Assembly: GCA_900542445.1 (NCBI GenBank)
Contig: UQNN01000003.1
Location: 62,001 to 126,000, forward strand
Reading direction: 5' to 3'
Origin: an uncultured Eubacteriales bacterium
GTDB taxonomy: Bacteria > Bacillota > Clostridia > Christensenellales > Aristaeellaceae
Length of the DNA: 64,000 nucleotides
Below are positions 49,231 to 57,814 of this stretch, piece after piece (within the stretch, counting starts at the first letter, position 1; each line of letters opens with the position of its first letter). The notes under the pieces were generated by a model. That model worked only from the letters and a program-made list of their open reading frames with translations. It made no database searches and was not told the origin of the DNA. Made by a program: the position numbers and the translations under genes.

Positions 49231-49731
49231 ATGTTCGTTCAGTCTACCGTCATCAAATACGGCGATCACATCGATACGGACGTGATTATCCCCGCCCGCT
49301 ACCTTAACACGACCGATCACGCCGAGCTGGCCTCCCACTGCATGGAGGATCTGGACAGCGATTTCAAGAAAAAGAGCGAAACGAGCCACATCATCGTCGC
49401 GGGCCGCAATTTCGGCTGCGGTTCTTCCCGCGAGCATGCGCCGATCGCCATCAAGGCCAGCGGCATTCAGCTCGTCATCGCGGACAGCTTTGCCCGGATT
49501 TTCTACCGCAACTCCATCGATATCGGCCTGCCGATCATCGAGTGCCCCGCGGCGGCGAAAGCCATTCGTGACGGCGACGAAGTGGCGGTGAATCTGGATA
49601 CCGGCGTAATTGAGGATAAGACCACGGGCGAAAGCTTTACCGCCGCGCCGTTCCCGCCGTTCATCCAGAAGATCATCGCCGTCGGCGGCATTGAAAATTT
49701 CGTTCGCGAAAAAATCGCGGGAAAGGCGTAA
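49231..49731 (+). CDS. leuD: 3-isopropylmalate dehydratase, small subunit
   Basis: Swivel-domain subunit, 166 residues, completing LeuCD. GDHIDTDVIIPARYL at the start and GRNFGCGSSREHAPIAIKA in the middle are diagnostic. The ATG at 49231 directly follows the leuC stop; GAGGAGG lies inside the end of leuC. Confidence 0.96.
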   Translation: MFVQSTVIKYGDHIDTDVIIPARYLNTTDHAELASHCMEDLDSDFKKKSETSHIIVAGRNFGCGSSREHAPIAIKASGIQLVIADSFARIFYRNSIDIGLPIIECPAAAKAIRDGDEVAVNLDTGVIEDKTTGESFTAAPFPPFIQKIIAVGGIENFVREKIAGKA

Positions 49732-49734
49732 GCC

Positions 49735-50799
49735 ATGAAAGCGAATATCGTCACCCTGCCGGGCGATTACATCGGCCCGGAAATCATCGCGCAGGCGGTC
49801 AAGGTGCTTGAGGCCGTCGCGGCCAAATACGGCCATGAATTCTATTTTGACGAGCGCAAACTCGGCGGCGCGTCCATCGACGCGTTCGGCGTGCCGCTGA
49901 CGGATGAAACGCTGGCGGCCTGCAACGCGGCAGACGCGGTGCTGATGGGCAGCGTCGGCGGCCCGAAGTGGGACGCGGTCGAGCCCGCCCGCCGCCCGGA
50001 AAAAGGGCTGCTCGCCCTGCGCAAAGGCATGCAGGTGTTCGCCAATCTGCGTCCCTGCACGATTCATCCGCAGCTCTCCGGCGCGTGCCCGCTCCGCGCG
50101 GACATCATTGCCAAGCCGATTGACATCATGATTCTGCGCGAGCTGACCGGCGATATCTACTTCGGCAAGCGCTGGCGCAGCGATGACCGCGCGGCGGCGA
50201 CGGACGAGATGGCCTATTCCGTGCCGGAAGTCGAGCGTCTGGCGCGCATCGGCTTTGAAATGGCGAAAAAGCGCCGCGGCAAGCTCTGCTCGGTGGACAA
50301 GGCCAACGTGCTGGAATGCAGCCGCCTGTGGCGCGAGACGGTCGAGCGCCTGAGCCATGAATATCCGGAAGTTGAAGTCAGCTATATGTACGTGGATAAC
50401 GCCGCGATGCAGCTGATTCTCAATCCGGCGCAGTTTGACGTGATGATCACCGGCAACCTGTTCGGCGACATCCTCTCCGACGAGAGCGCCGCGATTGCGG
50501 GCAGTCTGGGCATGATGCCTTCCGCCAGCCTGGGCAGCACGACGCGCGGCCTGTATGAGCCGATTCACGGCAGCGCGCCGGATATCGCGGGCCGCAATAT
50601 CGCCAATCCGCTGGGCACGATTCTCTCCGGCGCGCTGCTGCTGCGCCACAGCCTCGGCCTTGAGCAGGAGGCCTCCGCGATTGAAAAGGCGGTTTCTCAG
50701 GTGCTCGACGAAGGATATCGCACGGGCGACATCTTCTCCGAAGGCTGCACGAAAGTCGGCTGCACTGAGATGGGCGATCTCGTCGCGGCGCGGGTGTAA
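49735..50799 (+). CDS. leuB: 3-isopropylmalate dehydrogenase
   Basis: Oxidative decarboxylation of 3-isopropylmalate to 2-oxoisocaproate with NAD. The 354-residue protein has LPGDYIGPEI at the start, GSVGGPKWD (about 71-79), RELTGDIYFGKR, DKANVLECSRLWRE, and GNLFGDILSDE near 243. Starts 3 bases after leuD. leuA is not in the window. Confidence 0.96.
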   Translation: MKANIVTLPGDYIGPEIIAQAVKVLEAVAAKYGHEFYFDERKLGGASIDAFGVPLTDETLAACNAADAVLMGSVGGPKWDAVEPARRPEKGLLALRKGMQVFANLRPCTIHPQLSGACPLRADIIAKPIDIMILRELTGDIYFGKRWRSDDRAAATDEMAYSVPEVERLARIGFEMAKKRRGKLCSVDKANVLECSRLWRETVERLSHEYPEVEVSYMYVDNAAMQLILNPAQFDVMITGNLFGDILSDESAAIAGSLGMMPSASLGSTTRGLYEPIHGSAPDIAGRNIANPLGTILSGALLLRHSLGLEQEASAIEKAVSQVLDEGYRTGDIFSEGCTKVGCTEMGDLVAARV

Positions 50800-50824
50800 G
50801 GGGAACGTTAAAGCGCCGCCTCAA

Positions 50825-50941
50825 GTCCGGGAAACTCGCATAGGGGCGCAAGCGCTCCTTGCGATTTCCGCCATGCTTTTTCCCGCACAGCGGGGGCATG
50901 GCTTTAATCCCCTGCCGGAAACCTGAGGTTTCTGGACTTCT
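50825..50941. repeat. Mosaic repeat plus composite unit B, copy 8
   Basis: The first part (GGGAAACTCGCATAGGGGCG and CTTGCGATTTCCG) matches 25681-25770 with an internal deletion. It is followed by unit B, CCGGAAACC, TGA, GGTTTCTGG (50915-50935, one G-U), without unit A. Confidence 0.75.
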
Positions 50942-50949
50942 CTCCATAT

Positions 50950-50991
50950 AAAAAATGCTGTGATCAAGGATGAATTGATCCAGCATTTTTT
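50950..50991. terminator. Bidirectional terminator after leuB
   Basis: AAAAAATGCTG...GATCAA (50950-50967) pairs with TTGATCCAGCATTTTTT (50975-50991) with one bulge, between convergent leuB and the solute-binding protein gene. Confidence 0.88.
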
Positions 50992-51084
50992 ATGATGATA
51001 GGGGAGACGCCGCACCTCTTCCATCTGCGAGTTCATGTAGGCGTTGTATACGCCCGCGATTTTCATGCGTTTTATCCGCGTCTC

Positions 51085-52194
51085 TTACAGCGCCATCAGT
51101 GCGGAAACCACGCTTTCCGCCCACTCGTCAAAGTGTTCGGGATTCAAATCATACAGCAGCCCGGCGCAGTCGGTCGCGGAAGCGGTCATCTGCGCGGCGC
51201 TCCGTCCCAGCGCAGTGGTATAGGCGGGCGCGGCAAGCGCCGCCAGTCCTTCTCCCGTCAGCATCTTTTTGACCAGCGAAAGCGCGGCCTCACGGCGGGC
51301 GCCGTCCTGCCAGCAGGCGCGGGTGATCGCCAAGCCGTAGCTCGGCGTGCCGACCAGCGCGGTGCGCGCCTGTCCGTCCATGCCGGAAAGGGACAAAACA
51401 ATCGTCTTCTCCTGCCGCGCTTCGGGAAGCGTTTCCGCCAAATCGCTTCCGTCAAAGCGCATGGCCGCAACGCCCTCGGCAAACGCCTGCTGCGCCTGCT
51501 CATCCGTCAGATTCCAGGGATCAACGCCGAACGCGCCAACTTGCGTGAGCGCCGTCAGCACGCTCTTCGCGCCATCCAGCGAGGTCTGCTGGCCGTATTG
51601 ATCGGCAGGCGCGCCGAGCATGGCCGCGCAGTCCAGCGCGATTTCCGCCCATTCGCACATGGCGTTGGCGATCGGCGTAACGCCCTTCTGCGCCAGCGAC
51701 GCGCAGGCCGCAACCAGCTCGTCATAGCTCGTCGGCACGGCGACACCGTTCGCCTCCAGCACGTCGGTGTTGATATACAGGCTCTCCCAGTTCAGACGAA
51801 CCGGCGTAAGCAGCACGCTTCCGTCGCTTTCCGCCATCGCGGCCATCTTTTTCGCACCGCAGTCCGGCGCGGCGGCGAGCAGTTCATCCACGCCGACCAG
51901 CTTATCCGCCGCCAATCCGCTGCCCAGCGGCACAACGACGATATCCGCCCTGCCGGAGGCCACCATCTCCTGCATCTGCTGCATGAACACGTCGTCCTCA
52001 AGCCCGGAATAATCCTCCACGAGATTGCCCGTCTCATTTTCCCAGGCGGTGATCAAATCCATGTAGCCCTGTGCGGCAAAATCCATATCCGCAAACGGGG
52101 TGAACGTCGTCACCGTCGTTCCGGCCGCCAGCGCCGAAAACGAAACCAGCGTCAGACATGCCAGCAGCATCAAACCCGAAACCATCCTGCGCAT
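51085..52194 (-). CDS. Extracellular solute-binding protein (family 1-like), orphan
   Basis: Exported protein of 369 residues with a signal peptide (about 1-23, ALAAG) and the type-1 periplasmic binding pattern: TTVTTFTPFADMDFAAQGYM, VVVPLGSGLAADKLVGVDEL, YINTDVLEANGVAVPTSYDE, and a C-terminal helical part. Relatives bind sugars or oligosaccharides. No permease or ATPase genes accompany it; instead it follows a class B penicillin-binding protein gene by 25 bases on the same strand. The ATG at 52194 has AGGAGG 10 bases upstream. Confidence 0.85.
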   Translation of the reverse strand: MRRMVSGLMLLACLTLVSFSALAAGTTVTTFTPFADMDFAAQGYMDLITAWENETGNLVEDYSGLEDDVFMQQMQEMVASGRADIVVVPLGSGLAADKLVGVDELLAAAPDCGAKKMAAMAESDGSVLLTPVRLNWESLYINTDVLEANGVAVPTSYDELVAACASLAQKGVTPIANAMCEWAEIALDCAAMLGAPADQYGQQTSLDGAKSVLTALTQVGAFGVDPWNLTDEQAQQAFAEGVAAMRFDGSDLAETLPEARQEKTIVLSLSGMDGQARTALVGTPSYGLAITRACWQDGARREAALSLVKKMLTGEGLAALAAPAYTTALGRSAAQMTASATDCAGLLYDLNPEHFDEWAESVVSALMAL

Positions 52195-52219
52195 TGTTAA
52201 GAAACCTCCTTCATGATCC

Positions 52220-53605
52220 TTATAATCCCAGATTAATCGCTTTTTGCAGCGTCTTCCGCGCCAGGGGCGCGGCCACGCCGCCGCCGCTTCCGCCGTTTTC
52301 CACGAGCACGCAGACGGCATAGGGCGCATTGTCATTGGTGATATAGCCAACGAACCACGCGTGTGATTCGATGCTCTTATCGTTGCTGGCTTCCGCCGAA
52401 CCGGTTTTGCCCGCGACGGTGTAGCCGTTATCCAGCGCGGCGCGCTTGCCCGTGCCGGATTTCACCACGCGGATCATTTCGCTTTCCAGCCTGTTTGCGA
52501 CGTCTTCGCTGATCACGCGCCTGCCGCCCGCATGGCTGAGCAGCGCGCGGTTTCCGCCCTGCGCGGTCGTGACTTGCGCGATGAGGCGCGGTTCGTTCAT
52601 CACGCCGCGGTTGGCAATCGTCGAAGCGATGAGCGCCATGTGCAGCGGCGTGGCGAGCACGCGCCCCTGGCCGATGGCCGACCACGCCAAATCCTCCGCG
52701 CTCAGATCGTCGATGGGATAGCTGGAATTATAGACGATCAGATCGCTGAACATGAAATTCTCGTTGAAACCCATCTCCTCCGCCGTCTGTCCCAGCATCT
52801 CATAGCCGAGATCCTGCGAAAGCGCGGCGAAGGTCGTATTGCACGAGTGCGCAAACGCGTCGGACAGGCTCTGCACCCCATGCGCGCTGCCGTCTGTGAC
52901 GGAATAATTGCCGACGGGATAATAGCCCGTGCAGTCAAACGCAAAGTCATTGAGATCGGGCAGATTTTCCAGCGCGGAGGCCATCGTCACGATTTTAAAC
53001 GTCGAGCCGGGCGGATAAAGCCCCTGCGTCGCGCGGTTGATGAGCGCGCCCGCCGATTCATCCGCCAGCGCCGCGTCCATATTCGTCGGATCGAACTGCG
53101 GCATGGAGACCATCGCCAGAATTTCATTCGTCTTGTAATTGAGCACGACGACCGCGCCGCGCTTGCCCTTGGGAAACTGCTCGCTGATGTAGCGGGAAAG
53201 CCGCTCGGAGATCGTCAGCCGCACGTCGTCGCCGCGCTGGGTTGTGCCGGTGAAGGCGTCGGCCAGCCGCTCAAAGATGCTGGAACGGAACCCCAGCAGG
53301 AATTGGGCGTGGAACGTATCCGCGCCGGTTGAAACCTTGCCGCCGCTGTCGCCGATCACCTGACAAACCGCTTTGCGCGTATCCGCGCTGTTGTTATAGC
53401 GCCGCTGGCCGTCCTCATCCGTATAGGCCAACACCGTGCCGTCCCGGTCGGTCAATGTGCCCATGATGACATGCTGCTTCTGGCTGCTGATGCGCGGATT
53501 ATACGGATTGGCGACCCAGCGCCCGCCGTAAAAATAGACGGAATAGCAGAAATACGCAATCACCAGCGCAAACAGCATCACCAGCAGCAGCGTCAGCAGG
53601 TGCAT
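52220..53605 (-). CDS. Class B penicillin-binding protein (peptidoglycan transpeptidase)
   Basis: Cross-links peptidoglycan. The 461-residue protein has an N-terminal membrane segment (about 3-24), a short pedestal domain and the transpeptidase domain with SxxK as STFK (201-204), SxN as SCN (254-256) and KTG as GKTGSAE (about 390). Shorter than SpoVD/FtsI (about 600), it resembles the PbpA type paired with a RodA/FtsW partner in Actinobacteria and Clostridia. It follows ftsW by 25 bases. No good ribosome binding site lies in front of the ATG: GGGGTGA is about 23 bases away and no canonical start exists further upstream in frame. Confidence 0.92.
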   Translation of the reverse strand: MHLLTLLLVMLFALVIAYFCYSVYFYGGRWVANPYNPRISSQKQHVIMGTLTDRDGTVLAYTDEDGQRRYNNSADTRKAVCQVIGDSGGKVSTGADTFHAQFLLGFRSSIFERLADAFTGTTQRGDDVRLTISERLSRYISEQFPKGKRGAVVVLNYKTNEILAMVSMPQFDPTNMDAALADESAGALINRATQGLYPPGSTFKIVTMASALENLPDLNDFAFDCTGYYPVGNYSVTDGSAHGVQSLSDAFAHSCNTTFAALSQDLGYEMLGQTAEEMGFNENFMFSDLIVYNSSYPIDDLSAEDLAWSAIGQGRVLATPLHMALIASTIANRGVMNEPRLIAQVTTAQGGNRALLSHAGGRRVISEDVANRLESEMIRVVKSGTGKRAALDNGYTVAGKTGSAEASNDKSIESHAWFVGYITNDNAPYAVCVLVENGGSGGGVAAPLARKTLQKAINLGL

Positions 53606-53630
53606 ACGCCGCTTGATAACCTTGATAAAA

Positions 53631-55100
53631 TCACCCCTTCACGCACAGAATATCCTCTTCCAGATTCTCCTGCGCCCTCGCACTCGCCCCGTGCAGAATG
53701 CCGATCATCGCCATGCACGAGAGCAGCGACGAGCCGCCGTAGCTGAGAAACGGCATCGTCACGCCCGTCAGCGGAATCATTTTGATCACGCCTGCGACGA
53801 TCATGAACGTCTGAATGCCCAGCATCGCCAGCACGCCGCAGCCCAGCAGCATCTCAAACGAGCGCCGCGCGCGGGCGACCACCGTCACCCCGCGCAGAAT
53901 CAGCAGCACATAGACCGCCAGCAGCAGCACACCGAACACCTGCCCCAGCTGTTCGCAGATGACGGCGAAGATGAAGTCGTTGTAATAGGCGGGAATCTTC
54001 TCCGGCGTGCCCTGCCCCAGACCCACGCCGAACAGGCCGCCCGAACCGATGGCCAGCAGCGCCTGAATGATTTGATATCCCTTGTCCGTCGGATCGCTCC
54101 ACGGATTGCGCCACATCGCCACGCGCACTTTCACGTGCGCGAACATCTGATAGCCCAGCGCCGCCGCGCCCACGCCGCCGCCAAGGCCAACGACCGTCAG
54201 CGGCACGTTGCCGCAGGCGACATAGAACAAAACCAGCGTCGTCAGATAATAAATGAGCGCCGTGCCGAGGTCGCGCTGCATCATCAGCAGCAACAGGCAC
54301 GCCGCCGCGAACACCAGCGCAGGCATCATCTGCCAAACCGTGCGGTGCGCGCTGAAAAAGTACGCCAGCGCCAGCACGACCGAAAGCTTCACGATTTCGC
54401 TGGGCTGAAACGAGCCGAGCAGCGGCACCTGCACCCAGTTTTTCGCGCCGTTGTTCCACTCGCCGAAGGCCAGCGGCAGAACCAGCGCGCCGATGCCCAG
54501 CACCATGCCCAGCAGCGTCAGCCCCCGAAAATGGTGCACATGGAAGACGATTTCGCTCATCACCAGCATCACCGCCAGACCCAGCGCGTAAAACACGGCC
54601 TGCCTCGCGCCTCGCGCCGGCGAAACGGTGTAAAGCACCACGACGCCCACGCCGCAGAGAAAATTCGTCAGCGCCATCACCAGCGAATCCATCGGCAGAA
54701 AGCGCGGAAGCGCCAGCGTGGTCAGCAGCCCCAGCGGCGCAACCGCCGCGCAGAGCATGACGGCCTGCATATCCGGCGCGCCCTCCGTTTTGACGGCGCA
54801 GAGCAGCAGCCCCAGCACCTCAAACACCAGAGTCAGCAGCGCGATAAGCGTCACGCCCGCATCGCCCGCGCGGCTGACGGCGCGCCGTCTGTCTCTGGCG
54901 ACGGCGGCAACGCGCGCCTTTTCCCGCTTTTCCCTGCCGGAAAGCTGCTGTTCCGGCTCATAGCGTTTGGACGCTCTGCGTTCGGTTTTTTTCTCTTCTT
55001 TCGGCGCTTCCGCTTTGACGGCGCTCTTTTTCGGTTTGACGGGTTTATAGACGGCTGTTTCGTCCTCCCGCTTGTCCGTATCGATTTTGCCGCGGGCCAT
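53631..55100 (-). CDS. FtsW/RodA/SpoVE-family peptidoglycan polymerase
   Basis: SEDS glycosyltransferase acting with the class B PBP that follows. The 489-residue protein has a highly charged cytoplasmic N-terminus of about 85 residues, longer than usual, then about ten membrane segments. SEDS motifs include NGAKNWVQVPLLGSFQPSEIVKL (charged loop), LLLMMQRDLGTALIYY and PLTGVTMPFLSYGGSSLLS near the end. ATG 55100 with GGAGG 7 bases before it is preferred over one 63 bases upstream that overlaps the FHA gene. Confidence 0.93.
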   Translation of the reverse strand: MARGKIDTDKREDETAVYKPVKPKKSAVKAEAPKEEKKTERRASKRYEPEQQLSGREKREKARVAAVARDRRRAVSRAGDAGVTLIALLTLVFEVLGLLLCAVKTEGAPDMQAVMLCAAVAPLGLLTTLALPRFLPMDSLVMALTNFLCGVGVVVLYTVSPARGARQAVFYALGLAVMLVMSEIVFHVHHFRGLTLLGMVLGIGALVLPLAFGEWNNGAKNWVQVPLLGSFQPSEIVKLSVVLALAYFFSAHRTVWQMMPALVFAAACLLLLMMQRDLGTALIYYLTTLVLFYVACGNVPLTVVGLGGGVGAAALGYQMFAHVKVRVAMWRNPWSDPTDKGYQIIQALLAIGSGGLFGVGLGQGTPEKIPAYYNDFIFAVICEQLGQVFGVLLLAVYVLLILRGVTVVARARRSFEMLLGCGVLAMLGIQTFMIVAGVIKMIPLTGVTMPFLSYGGSSLLSCMAMIGILHGASARAQENLEEDILCVKG

Positions 55101-55104
55101 GCCG

Positions 55105-55767
55105 TCACCTCCGCCTGTCTTTCTTTTCTCTCTTTTGTGCGGCGGACGCGCGCTTTTTCTCATCCGCTTCGCTTTGATTCAGTTTCTTCTTCTCCCGGCG
55201 GATCGCGCCGCGCGTAGGCGCGCCCAAACCTTCGCCGCGCCCCTGCCCGGCCTTGCTGCGGCGGGCGCTGGTGACATACGGCTCGTCCGCGCCGTCGGCC
55301 AGCTCGCCGCGGTCATACATCCGCAGAACCAGCTTCAATTCGCCGACGCGCAGAATCGCGCCGTCGCGCATGACGGCCTCGTCGCCCGGCTCAATCGGCG
55401 TTTCGTCGGCCAGAAAACCGTCTTTATGCAGCGGCACAAGGTGCAGCTCCTCGCCCTCAACCCAGAAGAAGGCCGAACGCATATGCACCTTTTTATACGG
55501 CACGCAGACATCGCAGCTCATCGATCCGCCGAGCGTCCCTTCAAACGGCACGCGCAGCTCTGTTCCGGCCGGGAGCCGTCTGCTGCCTGCGGAAAGCACG
55601 ATAAAACGCCCCGCCGCGCCCGCCTGCGGCAGATTCCTTTTCACCCGCCGCCAGAGCGCGCGGTCTTGGGCGTATTTTTTGAAGGCCAGCAGCACGATCA
55701 GCGCGATGATCGCCGCGCTGAGATAGCCAAAGCCCATGGACGCCACCTGATACCAAGCCTGATTCAA
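55105..55767 (-). CDS. FHA-domain membrane protein
   Basis: A 220-residue protein with an N-terminal membrane segment (about 12-30), an FHA domain (about 55-150: GTLGGSMSCDVCVPYKKVHM, DGFLADETPIEPGDEAVMRD, GAILRVGEL) and a basic C-terminal tail. FHA domains bind phosphothreonine; similar proteins lie beside ftsW/pbpA and Ser/Thr kinase genes in Actinobacteria and Clostridia and link kinase signals to wall growth. The canonical GxR...SxxH residues are altered (GGSMS; KKVHM). The start is TTG at 55767, supported by GGAGG 9 bases upstream. It starts the operon. Confidence 0.88.
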   Translation of the reverse strand: MNQAWYQVASMGFGYLSAAIIALIVLLAFKKYAQDRALWRRVKRNLPQAGAAGRFIVLSAGSRRLPAGTELRVPFEGTLGGSMSCDVCVPYKKVHMRSAFFWVEGEELHLVPLHKDGFLADETPIEPGDEAVMRDGAILRVGELKLVLRMYDRGELADGADEPYVTSARRSKAGQGRGEGLGAPTRGAIRREKKKLNQSEADEKKRASAAQKREKKDRRR

Positions 55768-55826
55768 CCGTGCCAGCCTCCTGCCTGCCGCCGGGCAGGG
55801 GCCTCGGCGGGAAAATCTTCCCTCCG

Positions 55827-55857
55827 ATTATACCATAGAAACGCATGAGGCTGTCAA
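55827..55857 (-). promoter_or_regulatory. Promoter of the FHA-ftsW-pbp operon
   Basis: On the minus strand TTGACA (55857-55852), a 19-base spacer, and an extended -10 (TGGTATAAT; TATAAT at 55832-55827). Confidence 0.75.
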
Positions 55858-55874
55858 ATTTATCCCGAATGACG

Positions 55875-55904
55875 AAAAAAATCCCCCGTGTTTTCACACG
55901 AGGG
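55875..55904 (-). terminator. Terminator after the ABC exporter operon
   Basis: On the minus strand CCCTCGTGT pairs with ACACGGGGG around a 4-base loop (55883-55904), followed by ATTTTTTCG. Confidence 0.85.
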
Positions 55905-55910
55905 AAGAAA

Positions 55911-57812
55911 TCAGTCGTTCTCTTCAAAATCGCCGGTATAGAGCTGATAATACTTGCCGTGCTGGGCAATCAGCTCGTCGTGCGTACCGCGCTCGATGAT
56001 GCGGCCCTGTTCGAGCACCATGATGCAGTCGCTGTTGCGCACGGTGGAAAGGCGGTGCGCGATAACAAACGTGGTGCGGCCCTTCATCAGGGAATCCATG
56101 CCTGCCTGCACGAGCGCCTCGGTGCGGGTATCGATGGAGCTGGTCGCTTCATCGAGAATCAGCACGGGCGGATCGGCGACGGCCGCGCGCGCGATGGCGA
56201 GCAGCTGACGCTGGCCCTGCGAAAGGTTGCCGCCGTCGCCCTTGAGCATGGTGTTGTAACCGTCCGGCAGGCGAGTGATAAAGCCGTCCGCGTTGGCCAG
56301 CTTCGCCGCCTCGATGCACGCCTCATCCGTCGCGTCCAGCCGGCCATAGCGGATATTCTCCATGACCGTGCCCGTAAACAGATGGGTATCCTGAAGCACG
56401 ATGCCCAGCGAGCGGCGCAGATCATCCTTCTTGATCTTGTTGATGTTGATACCGTCGTAGCGGATCTTGCCATCCTGAATATCGTAGAAACGGTTGATCA
56501 GGTTGGTGATGGTCGTCTTGCCAGCGCCCGTGGAGCCGACAAAGGCGATCTTCTGGCCCGGCGTGGCGTAAAGCTTGATGTCGTGGAGCACCATCTTATC
56601 GTCGCTGTAACCAAAGTCCACGTTGTCCATTACGATATCGCCCTTGAGTTCTCGATATTCGGTTTCGCCCGTGTCCTTATGCGTGTATTTCCACGCCCAC
56701 AGGCCGGTGCGCTCCGCGCTCTCGGTGAGCACGCCGTTTTCATCCTTTTTCGCGTTGACGAGGTTCACATAGCCGTCGTCCACTTCCGGCGTCTCATCCA
56801 GCAGTTCAAAGACGCGCTCCGCGCCCGCCAGCGCCATGATGATGGCGTTAGACTGCTGAGAGACCTGGTTGATCGGCTGGTTGAAGCTCTTATTCAGGGT
56901 CAGGAAGGAGACCAGCGTGCCAATGGTCAGGCCGAGATAGCCGTTGGTCGCCAACAGACCGCCGACCACCGCGCAGAGCACATAGCTCAGGTTGCCCATC
57001 GCCATCGTCAGCGGCATGATGGTGTTAGCGATGCGGTTTGCGCTGTACGCGCTGTCGCGCAGAGCGTTGTTCAGCTTCTTGAAGCCATCAAAGTTTTCCT
57101 CTTCGTGGCAGAAGACCTTGACGACCTTCTGGCCGTCCATCATCTCTTCGATATAGCCGTTGACCTTGCCCAGATCCATCTGCTGCTGCACGAAGAAGCG
57201 GCCCGAATTTTTGATGCGCTTCATGGAGAGCGTCATCGTCGCGGCGACCATGAACAGCGTGATGATCAGCAGCGGCACGTTGAGCATCACCATCGAAACG
57301 ACGATGCTGACAATCGTGATGACGCTGGAAATCAGCTGCGGCATGGACTGGGAGATCATCTGGCGCATGGTGTCGATATCGTTGGTGTATACGCTCATGA
57401 TATCGCCGTGGGCATGCGTGTCAAAATACTTGATCGGCAGGCGCTCCATCTTGGAAAAGAGCTTGACGCGCAGATTTTTCAGCGTGCCCTGCGAGACGAA
57501 GATCATCAGATAGTTGTACAGCCACGCGCTGAACGCGCCGAGGATATACACCGCCGCCACGCCGAGCACCGCACGGCCCATCGGGCCGAAATCCGGATTC
57601 GGCTGGCCCATCATCGGGGTGATATAGTCGTCGATCAGGCGCTGCATGAACATCGTGCCGTAAACGTTGGCCACGGCGCTGATGAGCAGGCAGATGACGA
57701 CCGCGATGCAGTGGACCTTATACTTGCTCATGATCTCGGCAAAGATGCGCTTAAACGTCTTGCCGGGGTTCTTCGCGCCGGGCTTTCCGGCGTTTCTGTT
57801 GCGTCCCATCAT
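55911..57812 (-). CDS. ABC exporter, membrane-ATPase half with intact catalytic site
   Basis: A 633-residue exporter half-transporter: six membrane segments (to about 370) and an ATPase domain with Walker A GSTGAGKTT, signature LSQGQRQLLAIARA, Walker B VLILDEATSSID with catalytic Glu, and IAHRLSTV. An insert of about 35 residues with GVLTESAERTGLWAWKYTHK sits before the ATPase domain, as in YfiC-like partners. It starts 2 bases after the other half-transporter and forms a heterodimer with it. Confidence 0.93.
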   Translation of the reverse strand: MMGRNRNAGKPGAKNPGKTFKRIFAEIMSKYKVHCIAVVICLLISAVANVYGTMFMQRLIDDYITPMMGQPNPDFGPMGRAVLGVAAVYILGAFSAWLYNYLMIFVSQGTLKNLRVKLFSKMERLPIKYFDTHAHGDIMSVYTNDIDTMRQMISQSMPQLISSVITIVSIVVSMVMLNVPLLIITLFMVAATMTLSMKRIKNSGRFFVQQQMDLGKVNGYIEEMMDGQKVVKVFCHEEENFDGFKKLNNALRDSAYSANRIANTIMPLTMAMGNLSYVLCAVVGGLLATNGYLGLTIGTLVSFLTLNKSFNQPINQVSQQSNAIIMALAGAERVFELLDETPEVDDGYVNLVNAKKDENGVLTESAERTGLWAWKYTHKDTGETEYRELKGDIVMDNVDFGYSDDKMVLHDIKLYATPGQKIAFVGSTGAGKTTITNLINRFYDIQDGKIRYDGININKIKKDDLRRSLGIVLQDTHLFTGTVMENIRYGRLDATDEACIEAAKLANADGFITRLPDGYNTMLKGDGGNLSQGQRQLLAIARAAVADPPVLILDEATSSIDTRTEALVQAGMDSLMKGRTTFVIAHRLSTVRNSDCIMVLEQGRIIERGTHDELIAQHGKYYQLYTGDFEEND

Positions 57813-57814
57813 GG

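Noticed and set aside
50821..51066. Minus-strand frame of 81 codons between leuB and the binding protein gene
   Set aside because: Its first 20 residues look protein-like, but the rest runs through the terminator and repeat copy 8, and no ribosome binding site is present.
53613..55217. Plus-strand frame of 534 codons opposite the SEDS gene
   Set aside because: Gln/Arg/His-rich antisense artefact; the minus strand carries an evident FtsW-type protein.
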